From Liolophura sinensis (Eukaryota > Mollusca > Polyplacophora > Chitonida > Chitonidae), in the NCBI RefSeq assembly GCF_032854445.1, contig NC_088304.1, positions 30,263,732 through 30,327,731 of the forward strand: DNA of 64,000 nucleotides. Direction: 5' to 3'. Positions 53,155-64,000 of this stretch are shown in pieces. Below the pieces are notes generated by a model. That model saw only the letters and a program-made list of their open reading frames with translations. It was not told where the DNA came from and did not search any database. Every line of letters begins with the position of its first letter. Position 1 is the first letter of the stretch. The position numbers and the translations under genes are program-made.

Positions 53155-54395
53155 CAAGTCGACGTGTGATGATAACACAGTATTCTTAGTAATTCTAGAC
53201 ATGTGACGACTAATAAATTGCAATAACATCAGTGCCTTTTTTTCCACCTAATTCACCTTAAGCCATGTTGCAAGGGGTGTGTAGTTTGCTACTATTTTGC
53301 ATTTTCATTAACAGTGAGAACAAAGCCCAACCTGAGTTAAATTGACGTGAGAACGTATTTCACCAGTTACGTGTGACCATATGACATTTATCACACTGTC
53401 GCCGGTGCTCTGGGTTTTTTCTCTTGGCTGTACGTTTATCACACTGTCGCTGCTGCTCTGGTTTTTCTTTCTAGGGTGTACATCTTAATTATATAAATGA
53501 ACGTTAAGAAACGCTGAGACAGACACTTACAAATTGTCATACGAATGTTAAATTCACTTTGTTATGCCTGTTATGAGGATGTGCGATTTATCAAGGGTAT
53601 TGTAAGTTTAGTTATGTAAAAGGAGGTCGTGAAAACACGGAAACGACTCGTCCCGTGGCCACATCGTGAAAGGTTATAAAGTATCTTCTTGTTTTCTGTA
53701 GTCCAGGTAATAAGGTATATGAAGTGAAATTCCTTGGAACATTCCGCACCATTGCCACCTTTTCTTTGACAGATTGACAAAGGCTCTTAGAGAAATTCTA
53801 AATTAAAGGAGGGCCCTCAGGCACGATTTGCTCTGTGATCACATTGTGAAAATGTTGAAGAGTGTCTTTTTACTTCCCAGTCTTTATGTACTAAGGAATG
53901 GGGAGGGAATTCCCCTAAAACTTTTGGCTGGGGAAGGCTGTTCTATTGGATAGTTGCTCAGGATGCGACCTGTACATAGCAGGAAGCCTTCCTTGTTCAC
54001 TGGCACAAAGGACAAAACGTAAACCCACGAAAATCGATAAACATGTCACAGAGTTCGCCTAGAATACTACACGTGAGAATCATTTAATGGTTTAGTAGTG
54101 ACTGATATCATTTAATTTGATTGTATGTTAAATGTGATAACACAGCATTTTGAGTAATTCTGGACCAGTGACGTCTAATAAATTGCAATTCATATCACTG
54201 CATTTAACCTAATTCTGCTTAAGCCATCGAGCCAGGTGGGAGGGGGAGTAATTTGCTAATATTTATACATTTACAGTTACAATAAAACCCTAACTAAGGT
54301 AAACTGCCAGGGCGCCGTTTTTCACCAGACACGTGTGGCCATTTGCCACCTATAACATTGTCGTCACTATTTTGGTCTTTCTCTCCATGCTGTAT
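53155..54395 (+). repeat. Segmental duplication copy 2, with dispersed repeat at both ends
   Basis: Partner of 17530-18630, same orientation. It contains dispersed-repeat copies at 53155-53490 (with two 48-bp cores) and 54120-54395 (one core), and between them the shared unique block (53520-54080). Copy 2 lies 2 kb downstream of the intact TLR. Confidence 0.8.
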
Positions 54396-54549
54396 ACTGT
54401 GGGAAGGTCTGCCAGCAACCTGCGGATGGTTGTCAGCTTCCTTCTGGCTCTGCCGGGTGTCCTTCCACCATAATGATGGCCGCCGTCGTATAAGTGCGAT
54501 ATTCTCTAGCACGGCGTAAAACACCGATCAAATAAAAAAATAAATAAAC
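54396..54549 (+). mobile_element. 5'-truncated SINE
   Basis: Starts 'tgggaaggtctgccagcaac' and runs to 'ggcgtaaaacaccgatcaaa' with an A-rich tail; the tRNA-like head is missing. Confidence 0.88.
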
Positions 54550-56270
54550 ATATTCGAATTGGCCGACTTGAGGTTTGTCTGTAGGTTTGTGTTTGGCATC
54601 TCTACGGTGATTATTCACGTTATATAACGACGGTATATCTCCTTCACCGGCTGAGCCATGTCTTAATGGCATCATTACATTGCATACAGTGCGACCTCTT
54701 TTGAGCACCACATGGAATACCCCAGATATGACTTGGATTTGCTCACAGTGTTCACTTGTAGCGCGCGCTCCGGTTTTTGACCTATTCTTTTACGTTGAGT
54801 GCTGAACCAAAAATTTTAAGGGACCGAGTTCGAGTACCTAGCTTTCAAGGTATACAGTTTTTAACAATAAGCTACAACAATGGGGTTGTAACATTCGGAT
54901 ATCAGACCATGTAGGCGTATTGATAAGACAGGGTCCCCAGAGTAGCATTCCATTTTGCCTATTGTAAACCTTTAGTGTTATAGATTTGCAGTATGGTTTC
55001 CAGCATTCGTCTGGAAAATTTGGATGGTTAGCAGGCCGTACACTTAAAACGGCTTGAGCTTGCGTACTTCATCTTGGTCTCCCAGAAGATATGTAATACC
55101 ATACTGTTGTTGAAAGAAGAGAGTTTACCAATTTCTCGAAATCACTGCTAATTGTTATTTCAAAAAACATGGACGTCTACACAAGTCACTATATGCAAGA
55201 AGGATGGTAAAAGTATATCAGATAACTCAGTCATGCAATCATGCACCGAATTTCCTCCCTTGAGGTCTCTCTCCCGCTTGAAAGGTGAGTTTTAAGGAGT
55301 AAACTGTTTTTAGGTGGGATCTCAGTAAGTGACAAATGGCAAGTTTCACAAGCTGGTTGAAGATCTAGCGTTAAGACTGATTTTTATTTTGTAACCCTAC
55401 ATGTATTTGGAAGTCCAGAATAAACGTTACGCATTTTTTAAAGCCATTCAGAGATAATTTTAAGATCCTGCCCCTAATTAAATACAACAGACTGTTTCGG
55501 CGAACTCTTCAGCTGAACACATCAAATTTTGCGACACTCAGGGCGAATTTCATGGGTTTTTGTTTCTACGTTCTGTTGCCTTAAAAATATTTCTCACTCT
55601 TTTGGCTACGCCCATATTCTACATACTTTAATAGGCTACGTCGAACCTCTCGTAGTTTCACGCATCAAAAACAAATCTCACGTCGCAGTCTCTGTCGTGT
55701 ACATGAAACAAGGGAGGTAATTCAGAGCAGGCCCGTTCAGAATAGCCAAAAACAAATCTCCAATTAGAATTCCCAATATCCATTTTTATCACAGACTGTG
55801 TTACACAAATACTTTGAGTTTGACTCACACACCTTGTAGTTTCTATTTTTACGGTCCTGATCTAATGGTAAGCCATACCTCTACAACATACACTATTACA
55901 TGTACCTCCAAACGCTAAAGAGCTGAGGTAAAACGAGCTGTCGTCAGATCAATCTCAGATCTGCGGAACACGACACTGGCCCTGCTTTCTCAACATGACT
56001 GAGAAAAGTTCTGGAAAAGAAAGTCTTATATGATCATCACCCATCAACTAACACAAGTGTAACTGGAGATAAGTGATTATAGACTTATTAGTCCATGGCG
56101 GTGCAAAGCATATGCATTATGGAATAAAAACTGGGTGAACTACTAAATGATGGAAAGTACAGAGTGCCCTTTCTGAAATTCTGCGTTATAAATGTTTACC
56201 ACGATTCATATGTTCGGTGGAATGACACCCTTTTCTGTACTAGTATATTTAAAGATGCACTGCATAGAGA
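54550..56270. other. No gene recognised
   Basis: About 1.7 kb with only short unsupported ORFs (for example 55529-55720). Neither an exon-like reading nor a repeat was identified. Confidence 0.35.
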
Positions 56271-56274
56271 GTAA

Positions 56275-56690
56275 GACTAGAGCAACGACGACAGTGTGAT
56301 AGCTGGTATACTTTCACACGTAACCAGTGAAATACAGCCTCTTGTCGATTTACCTCAGCAAGGGTTTTATTCTAACTGTTCATGTAAATGCATAAATGGT
56401 ACATCTAGCACCATGAACTACTCATTGCAGTGATGTTATTGCACTTTATTAGACGTTACTGGACTAGATTTACTCAAAATGCTGTCTTGTCATCACATTT
56501 AACATACAATGACATTAAAACAATTCAAAGAGACCAGGCCTCGAGGATGCCGAGTCCAGGTTCATGCAGGAATACAATATAATTAAGAGCCTCTTGTCAA
56601 TGTACCTCAGTTATGGTTTTATTCTAAACTGTTCGTGTAAATGCATAAATAGTGCATAAATCATGCCGTCGCCAATGCGCATGTGTAGTG
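56275..56690 (-). repeat. Dispersed repeat, minus orientation, one full and one partial copy
   Basis: The first copy (56275-56560) reads, reversed, 'cacactgtcgtcgttgctct' at one end and 'agtaaatctagtcc' near the other. The second, shorter copy (56571-56690) repeats 'cctcttgtcaatgtacctca' and 'gttcgtgtaaatgcataaat'. Same family as 2940, 6785, 17530, 18440, 53155 and 54120. Confidence 0.75.
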
Positions 56691-58600
56691 GACGTTGACA
56701 CCTACAATGTTGTGGGTCTAATAAACAGCTTAGTAGTTCCGTAAATGAGAAGACAACGCCGTTAACGCTTGAAAAACAGAAAATTGCAGGAATGGTGTTG
56801 ACACAAAATTATTAACACGCTTTGCTCCGATATCAGACGAACTAGTAGCGTATGTAGTTAGGCGAGCACAAGTTTAAGCTTTCAAACATAAGTATGTAGG
56901 AGTATGTGCGTCGAACGGACATTCGTATACCAGTCGTCGACCAAGAATGGACGTTCCAAGGCACACTACGAATGAATGCTCTGGGCGAGTGAATGAAAAT
57001 CAGTATTTAAATATTGTATCATGCTATAGTCAATTTCTTGTAGACAGTCGCCTATATTCAGTAAACTAAGTCAACCTAGCTACACCAGGGTTTGCACAGG
57101 TATAAGAAAACGAAATTCAAGGAGATTTTTGTTATTTTCAAGGCTAGTTTAAACATACCATGGTGCAAATTATAGGATATATTTTAAGTGTGAATTATAG
57201 ATGCTTTAATTTGCATGTATGTACATTGAATAATATGCTTACTTTTTCAAGAAATATCTGCCCTTCACCTCTGTAATGCGACACATTCTTTGACCCGGCC
57301 TTGGCTCAGAAAAAAAATGAACGCCATATTTCCTCTGGGTCAGTATTTTTTCACTTTAGCCACTCATCAGATTTTGTAGTAAATACTATTTTTGTTTAGC
57401 CATACTTCCTTAGTAGCCATGACTCTTGTAGATCTCCTTCTGTAATTCGTTTTCATCTGCCTTGGTGTAGCTGCTAGAATCAGTTTGGTCTATTCAATCT
57501 TTATCTGGAGGTTTTCAACCTATCTGTAAGATCCTAGTAAATTGTAATTTCCTCTTATCAGAAAAATTTGTTACGAAATTAATTTGTAAATTCAGTTTAT
57601 TTAAATGCAACATTATGATCAGTATATTAAAGTATCAGTCTGACAGGAGAAAACCAGAGGGCGTACACATTTATGTAACGGCACATATCCTGAAACATTT
57701 AATTTACTTTGGATAAAAAAAAATAGTTTATTATGTGGAAAAGTTTACATTTTTCATGGGAGGTAACTTCATTTACAGATGTAACTCTACCTTGATATTT
57801 TTTTTTACAATTGGCGATGAAAGGCATCCCCCAAAATGCCATGATTCTCATTCGTTATTTAACAAAACTGATTTAAAACGTTATTTAATGTAAGCCAACT
57901 TGCAACAATACTGAACCCCCGTTGTAGATTCCTGGCAAGTAATCGCCATACAACTGTGATGTTGTTGTTTCGCCAAGATGAGGCCATTTGAAATGCAAAG
58001 TAAGTGGATTATTTCACAGGAAAAATTGCGAAAATCTGCTAAAAATCCTATAAAAGTCTCATGGTAGATTTTGTATATTTGTTGCTAAAAACATTTGCAT
58101 TTTCTTTCAAATTTTATCGCCATTTCAAAAATTTGTTCTAAATTTGCCAGAGTGGCGAGTGCCAGCCGAAGCCCTCGTTAAGGGAGAATTATCAGCGAGC
58201 TCCCGAATACAGACTCGGCGGTCAGCAGACAATATTTAAGTTCGGGACAAACACAGATTTTCAAGGAGTTCCCAGGAGTATTTGTCTTTTTAAGGACTTT
58301 CAAGTGCTTGAAAATGAAATTGTATTTTTCAAGCACTTTCAAGAAGTTTTAAGGACTGTCCCCACCCTGTACACCTAACAAGATCAACACACTGATATGT
58401 TGAACATCCATATCATTACAAAGAAAATGCAGTTAGAATGTTTTTTGTAATTCATAATCAATTCTAATAACTCCGTAAGCTTAGTTTCAACACCCAGAAC
58501 TCATTGCCTCGAGTGACGTCTAAATTAAGTTGACGGTTGTGCAACATGCGTGGACAGTAATTTATTTTACAATGCAGCAATAAAAGATTAAAACAAAATG
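56691..58600. other. No gene recognised
   Basis: About 1.9 kb, AT-rich, no ORF of note and no internal repeat that I can see. Confidence 0.35.
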
Positions 58601-58736
58601 CACTCAGTGACACAGCCTACACTACCGTCTGTGCCACTCAGTGACACAGCCTACACTACCGTCTGTGCCACTCAGTGACACAGCCTACACTACCCTCTGT
58701 GCCACTCAGTGACACAGCCTACACTACCCTCTGTGC
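58601..58736 (+). repeat. 34-bp minisatellite, four copies
   Basis: Unit 'cactcagtgacacagcct' + 'acactaccgtctgtgc'. Four consecutive copies; the last two carry 'ccctctg' instead of 'ccgtctg'. Confidence 0.96.
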
Positions 58737-60345
58737 GGACAGACTACATCACTTTAAGTTCCTAACATCCATCTCTAAATCTATACTGCCTTGAGATCAT
58801 GTACTGCAAGAGATAAAATAAAATTCACGTATAACGGTTATATTATACTAAAACGTGTAAACAACATTAAATGTGACAGTGTCAGTAACAGGGTTTACAG
58901 TTAGGTCGATATCATGTTCTCGAGAACATGAACTGCAAAATGTTGACGTGTAGAGCTTGTGTTGTTACCTGTCAGTGGACTAAAGGCAATGTTGGTAGCT
59001 AGTATTGGTGATTTTACACACATCTGAATACAGGCAACTAGATACAAAAATGACTATATTACATATGTTGACGATAAATTAAACTTGGCAATCTTATAAT
59101 ATAACAAGTGAATCTACAGATTTAAATCTTGGTAAACGGGTGCATCCTTTAGCACAAATCTCACTGCTATGTATGCAGAAATTTCCTCACTACTGACATT
59201 TGGAAAATAGTCTAGATTTCAGTCTAATTTGTCTATAGTGTCGGATATTTTCAAAAGTTCCTGGATTTGGATCACCATGATACCTTAATGCGTTGATCCC
59301 TAGCTTAAGTCCAGACAAAAAATATAAACCTATGGAAACATGACCGATTTTGTCACGGTGAAATTGTCCTAATGTCTGGTGTGGGGTTATGATAGTATGT
59401 GTGGAAGCTGATTAAGGCCACTATGAACGATACTACAAAGCCATGGGTCGATAATGCGAACCCATGACACGAACTGCGAACTTAGCATTGTCCCATCGCT
59501 TCACATTATCGTGTCATCACTTTGTTCTTTTGGTTCAGTTTTCCTTACTACCAGTGATGCATCGTGTGGATTATCTTTTTAACTCGACTGTGGAAACTTA
59601 TGCTGTACCCCGAGCGTTGGTGTTGGTGGTGTGCGCCTAGTACTGGGTAAGTCATGTTAAGGTAAATGGAGCGGTATCGTTAAAAGTAGAGCATGTATTA
59701 AGCTCAGGCTTTGCACACATGTACATTCAGAGCACAATGGGATGAGGAGGATTTTCCTCCTTCATGTATTGAGCTGAGATTATATACATGTTATCACTGT
59801 TCCATCATTGACGCTATGTGTGCATGGTAAATTACCACAAATCACAAAATTACCGACCTCAAGAAGGAAATGTTCCAGTGTTGATGTCTGGAAAGTTTTG
59901 TTAATTTACTTTAATTTGTATAATAAATTCTCACAGAGCCCTTTTTTGCCCCCGTTAAGATATATAAACAATTAGAAGCGAGTTTAATATGGAAACGTGT
60001 TAGATCTGTGCGGTCGAAACAAGCATTCGTATACCAGCCAATAAGGAAGTTCCGGGTCACTAATCGGATGGCCAATTCCCAACACGATGTTTAACACAAA
60101 TTACCAAAGAAAAAAGGAAGTGAATAAAGTACAAAAATAGGACAAAGAGAAGTGGTGAACAGTTTTCAGTGACGTAGGAAAGGCACAAGGTGTGTTCTAG
60201 ACGACTATATGATATAATATTACCCTAAGATATTAAATAGTTTAGGTTCAAATAGTCAAAAACGGTGGACGGGCAAATATTTGTATTTGTACTGTCGCTT
60301 CTGTAACAATCGCAAATCTTGAATAGTGTCATCCGAAAACTTAGT
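58737..60345. other. No gene recognised; one 18-bp palindrome
   Basis: Non-coding stretch. CATGTTCTCGAGAACATG at 58913-58930 is a perfect palindrome containing TTCTCGAGAA; otherwise nothing stands out. Confidence 0.4.
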
Positions 60346-60539
60346 TTAACATTTGGTAGCAAGGCTACTGTAGGAAACACATAAGTACAAAAGTGCTGAC
60401 GTGGTATATTTGCTGATTTGGGGTAAGTGATATGCAGATATCACCCCTAACATTTTGTTCAACTTTGATTCCAGTGCACAATACATTAAGTCGTGATATT
60501 TGTAATTTATGGTATTAAATTTGCACAGCTGACAACACA

Positions 60540-60790
60540 CTAGTGTCTTGTTTAACTGATTTTTCACAGAGGAGAACTGATCGACCACCAGTGTCTGGTT
60601 TAACTGATTTTTCGCAGAGGATGGCTGACAAACCACCAGTGTCAAGTTTAAGCGATTTATCGCCGAAGATAACTGACCGACCACCAGCGTCTTATTTAAC
60701 CGATTTCTCGCAAAGGATAGCTGACAAACCACCAGTGTCAAGCTTAAGCGATTTATCACAGACGATAACTTACCGACCTCCAGGGTGACC
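60540..60790. repeat. 48-bp minisatellite, open on both strands, alternating two-unit pattern
   Basis: Five or so 48-bp units ('ccaccagtgtctggtttaac', 'tgatttttcgcagaggat', 'ggctgacaaa'). The plus strand reads a 16-residue repeat (PPVSGLTDFSQRMADK) and the minus strand a different 16-residue repeat (RLNLTLVVCQLSSAKN). Successive units alternate (DFSQR / DLSPK), suggesting a 96-bp higher-order unit. Degenerate relatives continue to about 61170. Whether either frame is translated is unknown; the surrounding ORF limits look accidental. Confidence 0.8.
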
Positions 60791-61205
60791 GTTTTCTCAC
60801 AGATGATTGTTGACAACCCACTATTGTTACACAGGAGGTGCATGAATGCAAAACTTCAGCTCTATACATAAAGTGCTGAAGCCGTAAATTTGTTTATTTG
60901 CGCTAAGTGATATGCACACTGTGTTTAATATGGACATAAAAACTTCAGGCCAGTACATAAGTGTCATGTTTAACGGATATCTCACAGAAGATAACCGACT
61001 GACCTCTAGGGTTACGTTGAAACCATTTCTCACAGAAAATAGCTGACCGACCACCAGTGTCACATTTAACCGATTTCTCATAGACAGCTGGCCGACAACT
61101 GAGCGTCACGTTTAACCGATTTCTTACAAAAGACAGTCGACAGAAGATAGTCGACCACAAATGTCGTATTTAATATGCAACACATGTAGCTGACTACCCA
61201 ACAGT
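60791..61205. repeat. Degenerate continuation of the minisatellite and a local duplication
   Basis: Units such as 'agtgtcatgtttaacggata', 'agtgtcacatttaaccgatt' and 'gcgtcacgtttaaccgattt' recur with irregular spacing. 60845-60930 resembles 60370-60480 ('agtgctga', 'taagtgatatgcaca/gat'). Confidence 0.6.
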
Positions 61206-61206
61206 G

Positions 61207-61290
61207 TGATATGGGAAGGTCTGCCAGAAACCTGATGCCTGGCTCTGCCCTTTTTGCTCCCACCATAATGCTGACCGCCATCGTATACAA
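61207..61290 (+). mobile_element. SINE fragment
   Basis: 'tgggaaggtctgccagaaac' through 'ccaccataatgctgaccgcc' to 'atcgtata'; head and tail missing, with an internal loss. Confidence 0.8.
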
Positions 61291-61299
61291 CACAAATCA

Positions 61300-62769
61300 T
61301 AATAAATAGATCACATTTGCTCGACCTCTCACGGAAAGTAGCTGACCACCCACAAGCCCAACCTAAATCTGCTTCTCGTAATGGAAAAGTGGTCTACCAT
61401 TAACTCTAGCATGTAATCAGTTTCTTACAAAGGTTAGCACACCACCCTTCAGGCCTCAGACCTACATTAATTTTCCATAAGCGGCAATGTTAACGTCTAG
61501 CGCTGTAGCTCAGTCCCAAACATTCCGTGGCCAATGAGTTTTGGTACATACTTGGCCCAGCCTGTGAGAAACAAGCCATAAAAATCTTGACACAGGTTGA
61601 CCGTCAAAATCTGGACCTTTCCATGCCGGCAGCTGGGAGGCGTGCCTAGCAACGCCAAGGGAACGTCACTCGCAGCCTCATCACTACCTCACATCTTGTG
61701 TCCTCTTGCCCACAATTTCAATCTTTCATCAATAAAGCTCATACCTCCTCGAAGTTTAGAGAGTTTCCAGCATTTTAATACCAAACATGCCCCTGTACAC
61801 CAAAAATGGCGGCCTGGGAGCAAAAGAAGACTTTATACCCTAAACTACACAGAATTACAATAGAGGTCTGTCCTATCATCTCCGCCATTTAACCATAGAA
61901 AGCACATGCTATAAAGCATCTTTAGAATTATATCTCCTGGAGTTCACCCTTCTGTATTTTTGACTAGTTGTTCTAAACACATTTGTACTTTACTCTTATT
62001 TGGTTCACCTGAACTAAGAGTGAATAATAATCAGTTGATCTTAAAATCTGTACATAATTTTATAAGCATCTCCAATAGATTCACCATCCAAGCCCAGCAG
62101 TAATATGATTTGATTTTGATCTTTCTTTGTTCCCATCACCTTATTCTGTACATGTACATGTCATTTGTTCTCTTTGTTTTCTATGTTGGTGTATATACGT
62201 TGATGTCATGTTGAGGAGATCCCCTCGTGTCTCTACAGCTGTGGGAAATCCTCAATAAACAAAGAATTACAATTTAACCGCAAAATGTTACTGACGTTCT
62301 GTTTGACCCGTGTTGTAAACCCGTCCCTCACAAATTATACCTTATTCCTATCCGCTCTAACTTTTGTATCGGTTTTCTAATGGGATAATGACACTCACTC
62401 CAGATCGCAGATCTCTCACAAAGGATAGCAAGGCCTTCAACTTGTCCGTCGCAGGGGGTGTCATTCCAGTCACCGTCTATCATCATTTGCACTCAATCTT
62501 CGGAGCCTGCAAAAGGTGCATCGCTTGGCTGGCCTAAAAAAGAGCCGGTTGAGCACTTACTTTTAATTCCTTGTATGTATGTATATGAACAGTGTATGTC
62601 CACTTGGCATATTTTGCGCCTATATTTAGTTGCCACCGAAGTAATGTACCGAAGATCTCAGACGTTATACTAACACTGGGCTGATCAGTTCTGTTTTGCT
62701 CTTGTAAACTCTCAGTGAAGAGCGCCACAGAGGAAAGAACAAGTACTATTTTTATACATCGTTGACTCC
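61300..62769. other. No gene recognised
   Basis: About 1.5 kb. Short ORFs (61597-61863, 62458-62673) lack recognisable features. Confidence 0.35.
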
Positions 62770-62865
62770 TCCATGGTCAAGGTAGTTAGCACGCCGGCGC
62801 AGTGCAATAACCTAGGAGCCCCTCACCAATATCAAATAAATAAGTATTAAATTCAATAAATAATC
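62770..62865 (+). mobile_element. SINE fragment with internal deletion
   Basis: Head remnant 'gtagttagcacgccggcgca', 'gtgcaataacctaggagccc' and 'ctcaccaat' is joined directly to the tail 'atcaaataaataag', so the whole central domain is deleted. Confidence 0.7.
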
Positions 62866-63837
62866 TTGACCCTAAAGTACCACACCCAATTTCTTGGATG
62901 TGGATATTGATAACGAGTCATATCATATACAGAGAACATGTTTAAAATGGGAAACATAGAACGGCTTTCGACACGATAATGAACTGTTAGAATCAAACAA
63001 AAATATACCAACCTTTTTAAAGCCAGTTAGAATAAGGAGCTAACAGTTTTTGAGTGCAATAACTTGCATACATGTGTCTGCGTGAGCGAGCATGCCGTAA
63101 TATTTCACGTAGTTCCCAATTTATTTATGTGTATCATATGGTGCCTGGATTACCTAATTTGCATGTACTACCCAGCTTGAACTAATAAGAATGGATGGTA
63201 TGCACATATTGTCTCAGGACGCATTATCTTTCGTTCCTGCCTACGCAGTTTCCGTGAAAGGTCCAAATGGATATTGTGCACTACTATTATTGGTTCGCAC
63301 AAACATTGTTCCCGGATATTTTCAGATATATATTTGGGACTGTCCATTTTATGCGCTTGTTGTGTGGTATCCGTTTATAAAGAAGAGTTTAAAGTTCAGT
63401 TATAGGCGTAGTTTTGGGTGGTACTGAAAAACGAGCGAATGTAGACAAGGCATAAGCAATGTTAAGTGAAAGGTCATAGTTATCAAAATGAGGCGTTTTG
63501 ACGCCACCGATATGTTTGTAATCCTAAGACAAAATTCAGACGGTTATAACCAAGACTGCCACTACAGATGACTAAGCGGGTGGGTATTTATATCCCAATA
63601 GTATTCGCCGATTTAGAGGCTTATGTGTTGCATGAAACTTGAACTTCATAGCTGTGTACTGCACAGATCAGGCTTCTGCTAATGGAGTAAACATCACTGA
63701 GGAATGTTCCTTTTCCATTGGTTTAATGTGATTGTATTTTAAGGCCGTTAAAATACTCCCTGGAGGTACAATAGGTTTTCCAAAGTAGAAGGATAAGAGA
63801 GGCAAATCAAAGAAAAATAACCTTTTTCAAACAGGCT
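62866..63837. other. No gene recognised; short block shared with 18780-18840
   Basis: 63780-63837 ('aaagtagaaggataagagag', 'ggcaaatcaaagaaaaataa') resembles 18785-18845. A 78-aa ORF at 63191-63427 has no recognisable feature. Confidence 0.35.
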
Positions 63838-64000
63838 GCACCCGTGGGTTTCCGGGGTGATACGAATAGGACCTCAGCCCTCTAGGTAAGCTTGTCGTAA
63901 AAGACGACTAACCTAGAGCTCTCCGGTGAATATAATAGGCTCACATCTTCTCGGTTGTGCGAGAGGCAACTGGGAAGCGACCTGTTTGCCGTGGGTTGCG
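63838..64000 (+). mobile_element. LINE 5' UTR running off the right edge
   Basis: 'cccgtgggtttccggggtga', 'ggacctcagccctctaggta', 'acatcttctcggttgtgcga' and 'ccgtgggttgcg' match the LINE A 5' UTR (29492-29670). A further copy of this family, in plus orientation, presumably continues beyond the window. Confidence 0.88.

Noticed and set aside
60346-60843. 165-aa minus-strand ORF as a gene
   Set aside because: Mostly the 48-bp minisatellite read in reverse; the opposite strand is equally open, so openness is not evidence of coding. Kept only as a finding.

Overview
The window looks like a piece of a metazoan, most probably molluscan (or at least lophotrochozoan), nuclear genome. The reasons are AT-rich DNA with long gene-free stretches, intronless Toll-like receptor (TLR) genes with a TIR domain, several tRNA-headed SINE copies with (AAAT)n tails, LINE 3' ends of the '...GATATGGCTGAAATATTGCCGATGTGGCGTTAAGCC(ATTC)n' kind that I associate with mollusc genomes, and assorted decayed transposons. 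Nothing bacterial is present. Species cannot be named from the sequence.

Layout. 1-2.9 kb: an internally deleted LINE carrying a SINE, then a 48-bp minisatellite. 2.9-12 kb: two minus-strand TLR units that share their downstream flank: a TIR fragment (3980-4240) and an almost complete TLR broken by one in-frame TAA (9201-11660). Between them lie a second LINE family, a MULE-like fragment and SINEs. 12-23.8 kb: mostly mobile DNA (SINEs, two Penelope-like RT fragments, a minus-strand LINE and a plus-strand LINE 5' part). 23.9-29.3 kb: a heavily broken plus-strand TLR, its flank, a second copy of a TLR 3' end, and a 108-bp satellite of about 20 monomers. 29.3-41.7 kb: a head-to-tail array of three LINE copies of one family, inserted as a block inside that satellite. 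41.7-47 kb: the rest of the satellite and TLR flank, another TLR 3' end, an inverted-repeat element and a Crypton-like tyrosine recombinase fragment. 48.7-51.1 kb: the one intact protein-coding gene, a TLR of 809 aa. 51.1-64 kb: its duplicated flank, copies of a dispersed repeat, minisatellites and long featureless DNA; a further LINE 5' UTR runs off the right edge.

How it fits together. The locus is a TLR birth-and-death cluster: one open gene, one gene lost by a single stop, one decayed gene and at least three 3'-end fragments, each embedded in a recurring flank. The most unusual signal is that the 108-bp satellite downstream of the TLRs appears to be derived in part from the end of the TIR coding sequence itself, and has then expanded and acquired a higher-order repeat. 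The LINE copies (with gag zinc knuckles, endonuclease, reverse transcriptase and RNase H) are all disrupted. They show clear insertion history through target-site duplications and nesting.
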